Assembly: GCA_020445245.1 (NCBI GenBank)
Contig: JAGRHB010000067.1
Span: forward strand, 1-8,372
Source of the DNA: Gammaproteobacteria bacterium
GTDB lineage: Bacteria; Pseudomonadota; Gammaproteobacteria; Chromatiales; Sedimenticolaceae
Length of the DNA: 8,372 nucleotides
Direction: 5' to 3'
Part shown: positions 1-6,218 of the stretch, piece by piece
How positions within the stretch are numbered: the stretch's first letter is position 1
Layout: each line of letters opens with the position of its first letter
The notes under the pieces: model-generated
What the model was told of the DNA's origin: nothing
Database searches by the model: none
Seen by the model: the letters and a program-made list of their open reading frames with translations, nothing else
Made by a program: the position numbers and the translations under genes

Positions 1-680
1 GCAAGCGGTGTGCGCAGCTCGTGGCTGATGTCACCGGTAAACAGGTTCTCGCGCTCGTTGAAGGCCTGAAGCCGGCGCAGGTAGGCATCGAAATCGGCCG
101 CCAGTTGCTGCACCTCGATCCACGGGAACTCGCTGGCCAGCCCCGGCGGTGAATCGTTGGGCCGCAGCTGGGCCACCCGACTCACCAGTTCGGTGACCGG
201 CGCAATGACGCGCGAGGCAAGCCAGCGTCCCGACAGCGCCGATATGGCGGTGATGAGCACGACGCTGACCGCCAGCAACAGGGCGAATCCGTGATCACGA
301 CGCTGCAGTCCGCTGACGTCGTACAGCACCACGAAGCGTTGGTTGCCAATACTGCGTACCGCGGCCCGATACGGTATGTCATCGAGTGACAACTGGTGTT
401 GCCCGGTTGCCAGTTCGGCCACTGGTGCGGGGACGCCTGCATTGGCGTTGCCGGCGTCGACCACGAACGCGCGAATCGTGGCGGTACGTTCCGGGACCGA
501 CTGCGGGTTGCGTTGCCGTCGCTCGATCAGGTCATCGAGTTCGGCATTCAGGGTCTCGTCGACGAGCCGGCGTTCCAGGTCATGCGACACGAGGTATATC
601 GCAGTGGCGAGAGTCAGGCTGACCGTGGCGCCGAACACCGCCAGGGTGACGGCGACGCGGTTGCGCAGGCTAGCGCTCAT
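1..680 (-). CDS. Sensor histidine kinase, N-terminal part (cut by left edge)
   Basis: Inner-membrane sensor kinase that would autophosphorylate on histidine and pass the phosphate to the response regulator encoded just before it. I translated this frame by hand; it stays open to the window edge, giving 226 residues. It shows a membrane segment at about residues 9-31, a periplasmic sensing region of about 100 residues, a second membrane segment at about 131-155, a HAMP-like linker after it, and the H-box SHELRTPL with acceptor H219. The ATPase domain lies outside the window. The ATG at 680 overlaps the end of the regulator gene by 11 bases, so the two are co-transcribed and probably translationally coupled. 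The pair resembles ColS/ColR-type or other OmpR-linked systems in order and architecture, but the periplasmic domain does not reveal the signal. The kinase assignment is firm; the subfamily is a guess. Confidence 0.93.
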   Translation of the reverse strand, partial: MSASLRNRVAVTLAVFGATVSLTLATAIYLVSHDLERRLVDETLNAELDDLIERRQRNPQSVPERTATIRAFVVDAGNANAGVPAPVAELATGQHQLSLDDIPYRAAVRSIGNQRFVVLYDVSGLQRRDHGFALLLAVSVVLITAISALSGRWLASRVIAPVTELVSRVAQLRPNDSPPGLASEFPWIEVQQLAADFDAYLRRLQAFNERENLFTGDISHELRTPL

Positions 681-1350
681 CGGGGCCGGCCAGCTGGTAT
701 CCGATTCCGCGCACGGTGTGCAGCAGGGGGGCCTCGGCGCCACGGTCGATTGCGCTGCGCAGTGCGTGAATATGGGCACGCAGTGCATCACTGTCCGGGG
801 GGTTGTCGGCCCAGATCTCGCGTTCGAGATCCTCACGGCGCACCACGCCGGGGGAGTAGCGCATCAGCGTGGAAAGGATGCGCAGCGGGATCGGCGCCAG
901 CTCGATGCGTTGTCCACCACGTTCGACTCTGAGCGTCTTTGGGTCGAACGTCAGGTCGGCGACCATCAACAGCGCGGTGGTCAATTCGCCGCGTCCGCGT
1001 CGTGCCAGCGCAAGGAGTCTGGCCTCGAGTTCCGGCATCGCAAACGGCTTGACCAGGTAGTCGTCAGCGCCACTGCCGAAGCCTTCCAGCTTGTTGGCCA
1101 GGGTGTCACGGGCGGTCAACATCAGGACCGGTGTGGTACGACCGGCGGCGCGCATCCGCGAACATACCTCCAGGCCATCCATTCCCGGCAACATCAGGTC
1201 GAGCACGACGACGTCATAGTTGTTTTCGAGGCAGAAACGCAGACCGGCAAGGCCGTTGTTGGCGATATCCACCGCGTGTCGGCGGGCCTCGAGGAAATCA
1301 CTGAGATTGCCCGCCAGGTCCGGATTGTCTTCGATCACCAGGATGTGCAT
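670..1350 (-). CDS. OmpR/PhoB-family response regulator (ColR-like)
   Basis: Cytoplasmic DNA-binding transcription factor of a two-component system, 226 residues, the usual full length. The receiver domain (about 1-115) has the acidic pocket E7/D8, phospho-acceptor D51 in VLDLMLPGMDG, switch T79 in LTARD and K101 in the KPF motif. The C-terminal winged-helix domain (about 130-222) ends with LLHTVRGIGYQL, typical of the OmpR/PhoB class. Sequence flavour, including the SDALRAHIHALRSAID stretch and the 'regulator first, kinase second' order, recalls Pseudomonas ColR, a responder to metals and envelope stress; this is memory-based and does not prove the same regulon. The ATG at 1350 is the natural start because it places the receiver domain's first beta strand at the N-terminus; I see no strong Shine-Dalgarno in front of it. 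A 98-base gap separates it from the preceding gene. Confidence 0.96.
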   Translation of the reverse strand: MHILVIEDNPDLAGNLSDFLEARRHAVDIANNGLAGLRFCLENNYDVVVLDLMLPGMDGLEVCSRMRAAGRTTPVLMLTARDTLANKLEGFGSGADDYLVKPFAMPELEARLLALARRGRGELTTALLMVADLTFDPKTLRVERGGQRIELAPIPLRILSTLMRYSPGVVRREDLEREIWADNPPDSDALRAHIHALRSAIDRGAEAPLLHTVRGIGYQLAGPDER

Positions 1351-1448
1351 GGCAACAATGTACAGGAGACAGGGCCGACGCAGTAAAGTACCTCAGCACC
1401 CGTGCAGCGTGGGTGGCGGAGGGCGCCCTGCACCGCCTTCGACAGCAG

Positions 1449-1907
1449 TCAGGTATCGGCGCTTAGGTTGCCGTATACCGACCAGGGGTTGGGCTCGGTT
1501 GCCCGTCGCGGCCTTTCGGTGCGCCGATCTTCCGACTCGACACGAACCCTGCCGCGCCGATCCTGGCCGGTGCGTCGGTCGACGAGGCTGCGTCGGTCGG
1601 CCAGGCCGATATAGCTGCAATTGCAGACAGCGGCGCTGCACCCCTGGTAGGGCAGATGCGGTGCCGAATCGAACGAATATTCGCGGCCCACCAGCCGCGA
1701 CGTTGCCCGGCAGTGTGAGTCGATGAGCACACCCCAATAACGTCCACTCTCCTGCAGACTGCGCAATGTTGTGTTGCCGGCGTGGCGCCGCCGATCGGCG
1801 GGGAGTTTCGGCAGGATACGTCGATGGCGCCGGGATACGACGAGCAGCATCGCAAACAACACCAGCAACATAACTGTTGGGGCAATCAGGCCGTCGATTG
1901 TCGACAT
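1449..1907 (-). CDS. Small membrane-anchored Cys/DRR-repeat protein of unknown function
   Basis: A 152-residue protein without a function I can name. It begins with a single hydrophobic segment (about 8-25) followed by a basic stretch, so it is probably anchored in the inner membrane with the rest in the cytoplasm. The middle carries C66, then GC at 89-90, C95 and C97 (a GCxxxxCxC pattern), followed directly by three DRR triplets at 104-106, 110-112 and 116-118, and another DRR further on. The pattern LPxxGCxxxxCxCxY followed by DRR triplets recurs, as far as I remember, in uncharacterised proteobacterial proteins, which is why I prefer this frame over overlapping alternatives. The four cysteines could bind a metal, but there is no direct evidence. 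ATG at 1907 has GGAG touching it, which is not a usable spacing; an AGAGAG lies about 9 bases upstream. Confidence 0.7.
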   Translation of the reverse strand: MSTIDGLIAPTVMLLVLFAMLLVVSRRHRRILPKLPADRRRHAGNTTLRSLQESGRYWGVLIDSHCRATSRLVGREYSFDSAPHLPYQGCSAAVCNCSYIGLADRRSLVDRRTGQDRRGRVRVESEDRRTERPRRATEPNPWSVYGNLSADT

Positions 1908-1997
1908 CTCCAGTCACTCTCTTTTTTCTTGTTGACGCCAAACGGACTGTCCGATGCCGGCATACCGGGAAAGGACATTAATTCGTAAGGTTTTTTT

Positions 1998-2025
1998 ATT
2001 ATGGTCGAAAGTGGCGAGATCGCCA
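1998..2025 (-). promoter_or_regulatory. Possible promoter and operator for the DRR-protein gene
   Basis: Read on the minus strand, CATAAT at 2003-1998 matches five of six bases of a sigma-70 -10 box, in the only AT-rich patch nearby, about 90 bases before the ATG at 1907. The perfect palindrome TGGCGA-TC-TCGCCA (2025-2012) falls where the spacer to a -35 box would be, the place for an operator. No good -35 hexamer is present at 16-18 bases spacing, so either an activator is needed or this is chance. Confidence 0.2.
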
Positions 2026-2102
2026 GTGCAAATGCGCCACGGCACGATGCCGGCGCCTGCCACCGGTTCGGATTGAGACGAAGCCGGGTGCCGCTGTGAT
2101 CT

Positions 2103-2137
2103 GGCGGCGGACGGTGGGATGCCCCACCTCCGTCGCC
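2103..2137 (-). terminator. GC-rich hairpin after the diiron-protein gene, possible operon end
   Basis: Eight bases past the stop codon at 2146 the sequence folds into a long stem: GGCG (2103-2106) pairs with CGCC (2134-2137), CGGA (2108-2111) with TCCG (2129-2132) and GGTGGG (2113-2118) with CCCACC (2123-2128), around an ATGC loop, with one mismatch and one bulge. That is 14 base pairs, nearly all GC. On the minus strand no run of T follows, so it is not a textbook intrinsic terminator. It could be a 3'-end stabilising hairpin, or a pause or terminator working with Rho. Confidence 0.4.
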
Positions 2138-2145
2138 GTGGTGGG

Positions 2146-2658
2146 TCAGACGCCGCCGCTGTGGACGATCTCGTAGTACAGCTTTTCCAGCTCCGCCTTG
2201 TGTTGTGTCTCCTCATCGGCGAGGAAGACGAACAACTCGCGGACAGGCCCCGGTGCTGTCGTCTCGGCCAGTTCGCGGTACTGCTCCATGGCTGCGTGTT
2301 CGCGTCCCAGGGCGTACTGCAGTACCGCCTGGTCGTCCGGGTTGTCGCCGAGATCCGGCAGGTGGATGCAGTCGGAGAACTTGTGATCGGCGGCCGGGGT
2401 GGCGATGCGTGCCTGGATCTGCGCGTCGATGTCGTCACGACGCATCAGTTCGCCGAACAGGTCGAAATGGCGCTGCTCCTCTTCGGCCAGTTCCTCGACC
2501 AGCCAGCGGATGCGCTTGCTGACCTTCGGTGCGAGTTCGCGGTAGAAGTCGCGCGCCGTGCGCTCGAACGAGGTCGCGGTCTCCAGGACCTGGCGAATGG
2601 TCTGGCTGTTGCGTAGCCGGTCGCGGCCGTGAAGATGGCCTTCGGGTTGCTCACTCAC
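2146..2658 (-). CDS. Rubrerythrin/ferritin-like diiron protein
   Basis: A 170-residue, mostly helical cytoplasmic protein of the ferritin-like superfamily. The four-helix diiron pattern is visible: E32 in helix 1, E61-x-x-H64 in helix 2, E120 (in REHAAMEQY) in helix 3 and E150-x-x-H153 in helix 4. There is no C-terminal rubredoxin domain (no paired CxxC motifs), so it is not a full rubrerythrin. Family members reduce peroxide or oxygen, or store and move iron; which applies here cannot be read. It starts with GTG, overlapping the stop of the preceding flavoprotein gene in a GTGA, and an AGGAG eight bases upstream supports this start. The close coupling suggests a role with the complex, such as protecting its Fe-S centres or accepting electrons, but that is inference. 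Confidence 0.88.
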   Translation of the reverse strand: MSEQPEGHLHGRDRLRNSQTIRQVLETATSFERTARDFYRELAPKVSKRIRWLVEELAEEEQRHFDLFGELMRRDDIDAQIQARIATPAADHKFSDCIHLPDLGDNPDDQAVLQYALGREHAAMEQYRELAETTAPGPVRELFVFLADEETQHKAELEKLYYEIVHSGGV

Positions 2659-4490
2659 GATGCCTTCTCCTGTATCGCGTCGGATGTCAGGTAGCGATGA
2701 ATGCTGCGTGCCGCGCGATGACCATCAGCCACCGCGTGGACCACGTCGGGACCATGCACCATGTCGCCGGCGGCCCACAGCCAGGGCTGCGAGGTGCGAC
2801 CGTCGGCATCGACCTGCAGGCGCCCACGGTTCCACTCGAGCGCTTCGGTCAGTTCCTCGCCGAGCAGGCCGGTGTCGGTCATCTGGCCGATCGCCTCGAT
2901 GATCATCTCGCCCTCGTGCAGCTGCCGGTCGCGTTCATCGTACCTGGGGGCGAAACGGTGTTGTTCATCGAAGATCGAGATGACTCCAAGCGTGGTCAGG
3001 CCGACGAGGCGGCCGTCCTCGATGACGCATTCCTGCGGCCCCCGGCTGGGCAGGATGAGGATGCCTTCCTCGTTCGCTTCTCTGACCTCCTCCGGGTCGG
3101 CCAGGAAGTGCTCGAAATCCTCCAGTGCACTGACGGTGACCTGGACCTGGCCGAAGGTCCTGCGCTGCAGGCGGGCGAGGCTGCGCGCCGCATCCATCGC
3201 CACGTTGCCGCCGCCGATCACCACGGCGCTGCGCGGCACGCCGAACGGGCTGCCATCGGTGACACGACGCAATACCTCGACAGCCTTGAGCACTGCCGGA
3301 TGGTCGGCGCCGGGGATCCGTGTCGAGCGGCCGAGTTGCAGGCCGAGGCCGAGCAGTACCGCATCGAAATCATCCTGCAGCTGCGACATGCCGATGTCGC
3401 GGCCAACCCAGGTATTGCAGCGGATCTGCACACCCATCGCCTCGATCACGGCAATATCGGCATCCAGCCGCTCGTAGGGAAGCCGGTACTCGGGGATGCC
3501 CCATCGCGGCATGCCGCCCGGCTTGTCCAGGCCCTCGAACACCGTGACCTGGTGCCCCTGCCGTGCGAGATCGTAGGCGGCGGTCAGGCCGGCGGGCCCG
3601 GAACCGACGATGGCGATGCGGCGGCCACTTGGCGCCACTTGCGGTGTGCCGACGATGTCGCGCACCTGCTCCGGGGTGAAGGCATCCATCGCATAGCGTT
3701 TGAGCCAGCGGATCGCGATCGGTTCACCGCGCTTGCCGATCGAGCAGGCCGTTTCGCAGCGGTGTGTACAGACGCGCCCGCAGGTGTGCGCAAACGGGTT
3801 GGTGTTGTAGATCTGGCGCACTGCCTCTTCGAGATCGTCCTGCCAGATTGCGCGGATGTATTCGGGCGCGTCCATGTGCGTGGGGCAGGCCTCGTGGCAC
3901 ATGCCGCACTGCACACAGCGTGAGGCCTCGATGATCGCCTGTTGTCTGTCGTAGCCGTGCACGATCTCACCGAAGTGATCGATGCGCTGCCCGGCATCCA
4001 GTTCTGCCATCGGTTGACGTACCGGGTCGATGAGGTCGTTCTCCGACGCCTTGTTCCAGCCCTCGCCGAAGTGTTCCTTGTGCATACCTTTGGGGTCTGG
4101 CAGCACAAAGTAACTGGAGAGTTCGTCGTCGGTGCAGGTGTGTACGTACTCGCGCGACAGGCTGATCGAGCCGGTCGGGCACAGGTCAACACACAGTGCA
4201 CACCAGCAGCAACGGCCGTAGTCGATCGCCGGACGCAGGTTGCGCACGCCGTGCAACTCGTCGTTGGGCAGCGACGGCACCCGGACCATGGTGATTGCGG
4301 CGTTGTCGCAAACTTTCTGGCAGGTCGAGCAGCCGACGCACCTCTCCCAGTCGTTGAGATGGAAGCCGCGGTAGCGCAACGCCGCACGGCGCGGCTCCAG
4401 CGGTTCGGTGACCGCCGGCCGGGCAAAGAACGACAGGTTCTTGAGCGGGTTGAGAATACTGCCCGCTTTCTTGTATTCGATATCGCCCAT
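2655..4490 (-). CDS. NuoI-type ferredoxin fused to GltD/NfnB-type FAD-NAD(P) oxidoreductase
   Basis: A 611-residue electron-transfer fusion. Residues about 40-115 form an 8Fe ferredoxin like NuoI: C51xxC54xxC57xxxC61 and C94xxC97xxC100xxxC104, each the standard 4Fe-4S pattern. Residues about 190-270 match the N-terminal Fe-S domain of GltD: C192xxC195xxC198xxxC202P and C237xxxC241xxxC245xxxC249 in a CGRVC context. The FAD fold begins with GSGPAG (296-301), the nucleotide fold with GGGNVAMD (426-433), and the C-terminal AAGD (573-576) completes the FAD site. The likely role is to move electrons between NAD(P)H and the membrane module, docking where NuoI sits in complex I. It is not a glutamate synthase subunit here: no GltB large subunit is adjacent, and the ferredoxin extension fits the neighbours. 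The ATG overlaps the previous stop by one base (TGATG), with GGAGG ten bases upstream. Confidence 0.93.
   Translation of the reverse strand: MGDIEYKKAGSILNPLKNLSFFARPAVTEPLEPRRAALRYRGFHLNDWERCVGCSTCQKVCDNAAITMVRVPSLPNDELHGVRNLRPAIDYGRCCWCALCVDLCPTGSISLSREYVHTCTDDELSSYFVLPDPKGMHKEHFGEGWNKASENDLIDPVRQPMAELDAGQRIDHFGEIVHGYDRQQAIIEASRCVQCGMCHEACPTHMDAPEYIRAIWQDDLEEAVRQIYNTNPFAHTCGRVCTHRCETACSIGKRGEPIAIRWLKRYAMDAFTPEQVRDIVGTPQVAPSGRRIAIVGSGPAGLTAAYDLARQGHQVTVFEGLDKPGGMPRWGIPEYRLPYERLDADIAVIEAMGVQIRCNTWVGRDIGMSQLQDDFDAVLLGLGLQLGRSTRIPGADHPAVLKAVEVLRRVTDGSPFGVPRSAVVIGGGNVAMDAARSLARLQRRTFGQVQVTVSALEDFEHFLADPEEVREANEEGILILPSRGPQECVIEDGRLVGLTTLGVISIFDEQHRFAPRYDERDRQLHEGEMIIEAIGQMTDTGLLGEELTEALEWNRGRLQVDADGRTSQPWLWAAGDMVHGPDVVHAVADGHRAARSIHRYLTSDAIQEKAS
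2667..2671 (-). promoter_or_regulatory. Ribosome binding site fixing a GTG start
   Basis: On the minus strand AGGAG lies eight bases before the GTG at 2658, inside the last codons of the upstream gene. It supports a GTG start within the GTGA overlap rather than an internal ATG, which would remove part of the first ferritin-like helices. Confidence 0.65.
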
Positions 4491-5632
4491 CAGCGGTCGA
4501 CCTCCGGCGGACAGGCGTCCAGCGAAAACATGATCTGTGCAACATCTTCGATGCGCGCACCGGTCACCAGGTGCTCGAGCACCTGCACCGCGTGCATCGA
4601 TGACGGTCCACGCACGTGTACGCGATAGGGTTTCTCGCCGCCGTCGGACACCACGTACCAGCCGAGTTCACCCTTCGATGATTCGATGCGCACGTAAGCC
4701 TCGCCGGCCGGGACCCTCCACGCCAACGGGTTGGGGATCGGCGCGCGAATCGGGCCGCCGACTGCGGGCAGCTTTTCCACAACCTGGCGCAGGATGCGCA
4801 CGCTCTGCTGTAGCTCGCCGCGGCGCACCAGGGTGCGTGCCCAGGCATCGCCGGCCTGCTCCGTCGGGATGTCGAACGCGAGTTGGTCGTACACCAGGTA
4901 GGGATCATCGCGGCGCACGTCGAACGCCAGGCCGGTTGCGCGCAGGTTCGGGCCGGTGACACCCCATTCCAGTGCCTGTGCCTGAGTGATCGGGCCTGTG
5001 TCTTTCGCCCTGGTGACGAATACCCGGTTGGTGAACAGCAGATTGTCGTAGTCGGGAAGGCGCGAGTCGAGGTAATCCAGCGTGGCGCTGACGCGATCGA
5101 GAAAGCCCTCGGGGATATCGCGGCGTACTCCGCCCGGAATGTTGTAGATGCTGTAGACGCGTCCGCCGGTCAGCTCCTCGAACAGGTCGAGCAACAGGTC
5201 ACGGTCGGCGACGCCCCAGAACATCGGGCTGTACATCCCGGTTGTCGCCGCATGCCCGCCGAAGGTGAACAGGTGCGCCGCGAGGCGTGACAACTCGAGC
5301 TGCAGGACCCGCAGCCACTGCGCGCGTTCAGGCACCTCGAGGCCGCATAACTGCTCGACCGCCATCGAATATGCGACTTCCATCGGCGCCGGGTCGGGCA
5401 CGCAGATGCGCGGTACCAGTGCGATATTCTGGATCCACAGGCGCTGCTCCATCAGCTTTTCGAAACCACGGTGCAGGTAGCCGCCGTCGGCGCGCGCAGC
5501 TACCACCTGGTCACCGTGGACGCGGACCTTCAGTGCATAGTTGCCCTCGATGCCGGGGTGGTTCGGTCCGAAGTTGATCTCGAACTCGTGGCTTGGCGGA
5601 TGATTGCGCGCCTCGTAGTTCTCAGCTCTCAT
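4490..5632 (-). CDS. NuoD-like / [NiFe]-hydrogenase-like large subunit with altered active site
   Basis: A 380-residue homologue of the 49-kDa complex I subunit and the group 4 hydrogenase large subunit. Family marks are FGPNHP (21-26), GYLHRGFEKLMEQR (51-64), and a C-terminal DAC. The hydrogenase motif RxCGxC appears as RICVPD: C77 is kept, the second cysteine is D80. The C-terminal CxxC is C374-P-P-E377. Compared with NuoD, the quinone-pocket histidine after GPxHP is E29 and the pocket tyrosine is V78 (alignment from memory). So it should not hold a normal NiFe centre and lacks the usual quinone ligands. It probably sits with the NuoB-, NuoC- and NuoH-like subunits as the site where electrons meet an unknown substrate or drive the pump. 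It overlaps the NuoC-like gene by 11 bases; GGAG lies seven bases before the ATG. Confidence 0.93.
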   Translation of the reverse strand: MRAENYEARNHPPSHEFEINFGPNHPGIEGNYALKVRVHGDQVVAARADGGYLHRGFEKLMEQRLWIQNIALVPRICVPDPAPMEVAYSMAVEQLCGLEVPERAQWLRVLQLELSRLAAHLFTFGGHAATTGMYSPMFWGVADRDLLLDLFEELTGGRVYSIYNIPGGVRRDIPEGFLDRVSATLDYLDSRLPDYDNLLFTNRVFVTRAKDTGPITQAQALEWGVTGPNLRATGLAFDVRRDDPYLVYDQLAFDIPTEQAGDAWARTLVRRGELQQSVRILRQVVEKLPAVGGPIRAPIPNPLAWRVPAGEAYVRIESSKGELGWYVVSDGGEKPYRVHVRGPSSMHAVQVLEHLVTGARIEDVAQIMFSLDACPPEVDR

Positions 5633-6218
5633 CGTCGCTCTCCGTAATGCCGCGACGACTGAAGCGTTGTTCGTCCGGCGGGATCACGATGCCACCGCCC
5701 TGGGCCTCGAGTTCGAGCAGCCAGTCCGGACGGTAGTCCTGCCAGTCGAAATGCTCGTTGACCCATGCCTCACTGTCGAATTCCTTGCGCATTGGTGGCG
5801 GGCCGTCCCATTCGGTCAGGATGAACTTCTCCATGTCGGGGGCGCCCTCGAAAAAAACACCGTACATCTCGTGGATGTCGCGTTCGAAGAATCCGGCGGG
5901 GTGATAGATGTCGTAGACCGATACATAGACACCGGGGTCGCGCGCGATCCGGGTATGTACCGAAACCAGTGCGTTCAATTCGTACGACCACAGGTGGTAG
6001 ACCAGTTCGAACTGGCCATCGGCTGGCCAGTCGACGCAGCTGATCGCGGACAGGTGGACATAGCCGGCACGCCCCTTGAGCAGCTCGAGCAGTGCCGGCA
6101 GCGCATCGGCGGCAACATCGAGGCGCGTGCGGCGCGGCCCGCGCTGGGTGACCCCGACATCCTTGACCTCGCCGAGGATGATGCTGAGGCGTTCGACCGG
6201 CAGCTGTGCATCGCTCAT
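5622..6218 (-). CDS. NuoC-like 30-kDa subunit
   Basis: A 198-residue homologue of the complex I 30-kDa subunit (NuoC, and the matching domain of HycE or Mbx-type complexes), a cytoplasmic peripheral-arm protein that carries no cofactor and holds the NuoD- and NuoB-like subunits together. The recognisable core is ERDIHEMYGVFFEGAPDM (112-129), matching the family's ERExxDmfGIxFxGHPdL signature, followed by the WDGPPPMRKEF stretch (137-147) that replaces the usual GhPLRKD. It is a separate gene, not fused to the NuoD-like one as in enterobacterial NuoCD. The acidic and serine-rich tail after residue 185 is probably disordered. It starts with an ATGA overlap on the NuoB-like stop, a classic coupling arrangement, with AAGG eight bases upstream. 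Confidence 0.92.
   Translation of the reverse strand: MSDAQLPVERLSIILGEVKDVGVTQRGPRRTRLDVAADALPALLELLKGRAGYVHLSAISCVDWPADGQFELVYHLWSYELNALVSVHTRIARDPGVYVSVYDIYHPAGFFERDIHEMYGVFFEGAPDMEKFILTEWDGPPPMRKEFDSEAWVNEHFDWQDYRPDWLLELEAQGGGIVIPPDEQRFSRRGITESDDES

Larger units (their letters stand above)
1908..2145. other. Structured non-coding gap between operon and DRR-protein gene
   Basis: No convincing gene is seen on either strand in these 238 bases. The stretch contains an AT-rich patch (about 1979-2003, including seven T in a row at 1991-1997) inside otherwise GC-rich DNA. It also holds short inverted repeats: CGGAC-T-GTCCG at 1943-1953, the 10-base palindrome ATGCCGGCAT at 1954-1963, TGGCGA-GA-TCGCCA at 2012-2025, an imperfect stem at 2061-2090 and a longer hairpin at 2103-2137. 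This is what one expects between two minus-strand transcription units: an end signal for the upstream operon and a start signal for the next gene. Confidence 0.6.

Noticed and set aside
343..1386. A 347-codon open frame on the plus strand over the two-component genes
   Set aside because: It is antisense to a clear response regulator and kinase and has no recognisable domain.
1351..1400. Promoter for the response regulator (TTTACT and TACATT on the minus strand)
   Set aside because: Each box matches only four of six bases and the spacing is 19 bases, too weak to report as a feature.
1402..1433. Inverted repeat GTGCAG...CTGCAC before the response regulator
   Set aside because: Six-base arms around a 20-base GC-rich loop with no T-run; this is within chance for such DNA.
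1393..1941. A 182-codon minus-strand frame overlapping the DRR-protein gene
   Set aside because: Its product is rich in Arg, Pro and Ala with no membrane segment or motif, while the frame at 1449-1907 has an anchor, the cysteine set and the DRR triplets.
1991..1997. T-run on the plus strand as an intrinsic terminator
   Set aside because: No stem lies directly before it on the plus strand, and no plus-strand gene ends there. On the minus strand it is an A-run.
2529..3923. A 464-codon open frame on the plus strand
   Set aside because: It lies antisense to the ferredoxin-flavoprotein fusion, whose motifs are unmistakable. The plus-strand product shows no family motif; long open antisense frames are common in GC-rich genes.
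4490..5632. Working [NiFe] hydrogenase or ordinary NuoD
   Set aside because: Two of the four NiFe cysteines are replaced by acids, and the NuoD quinone-pocket His and Tyr are also replaced, so neither name is justified.
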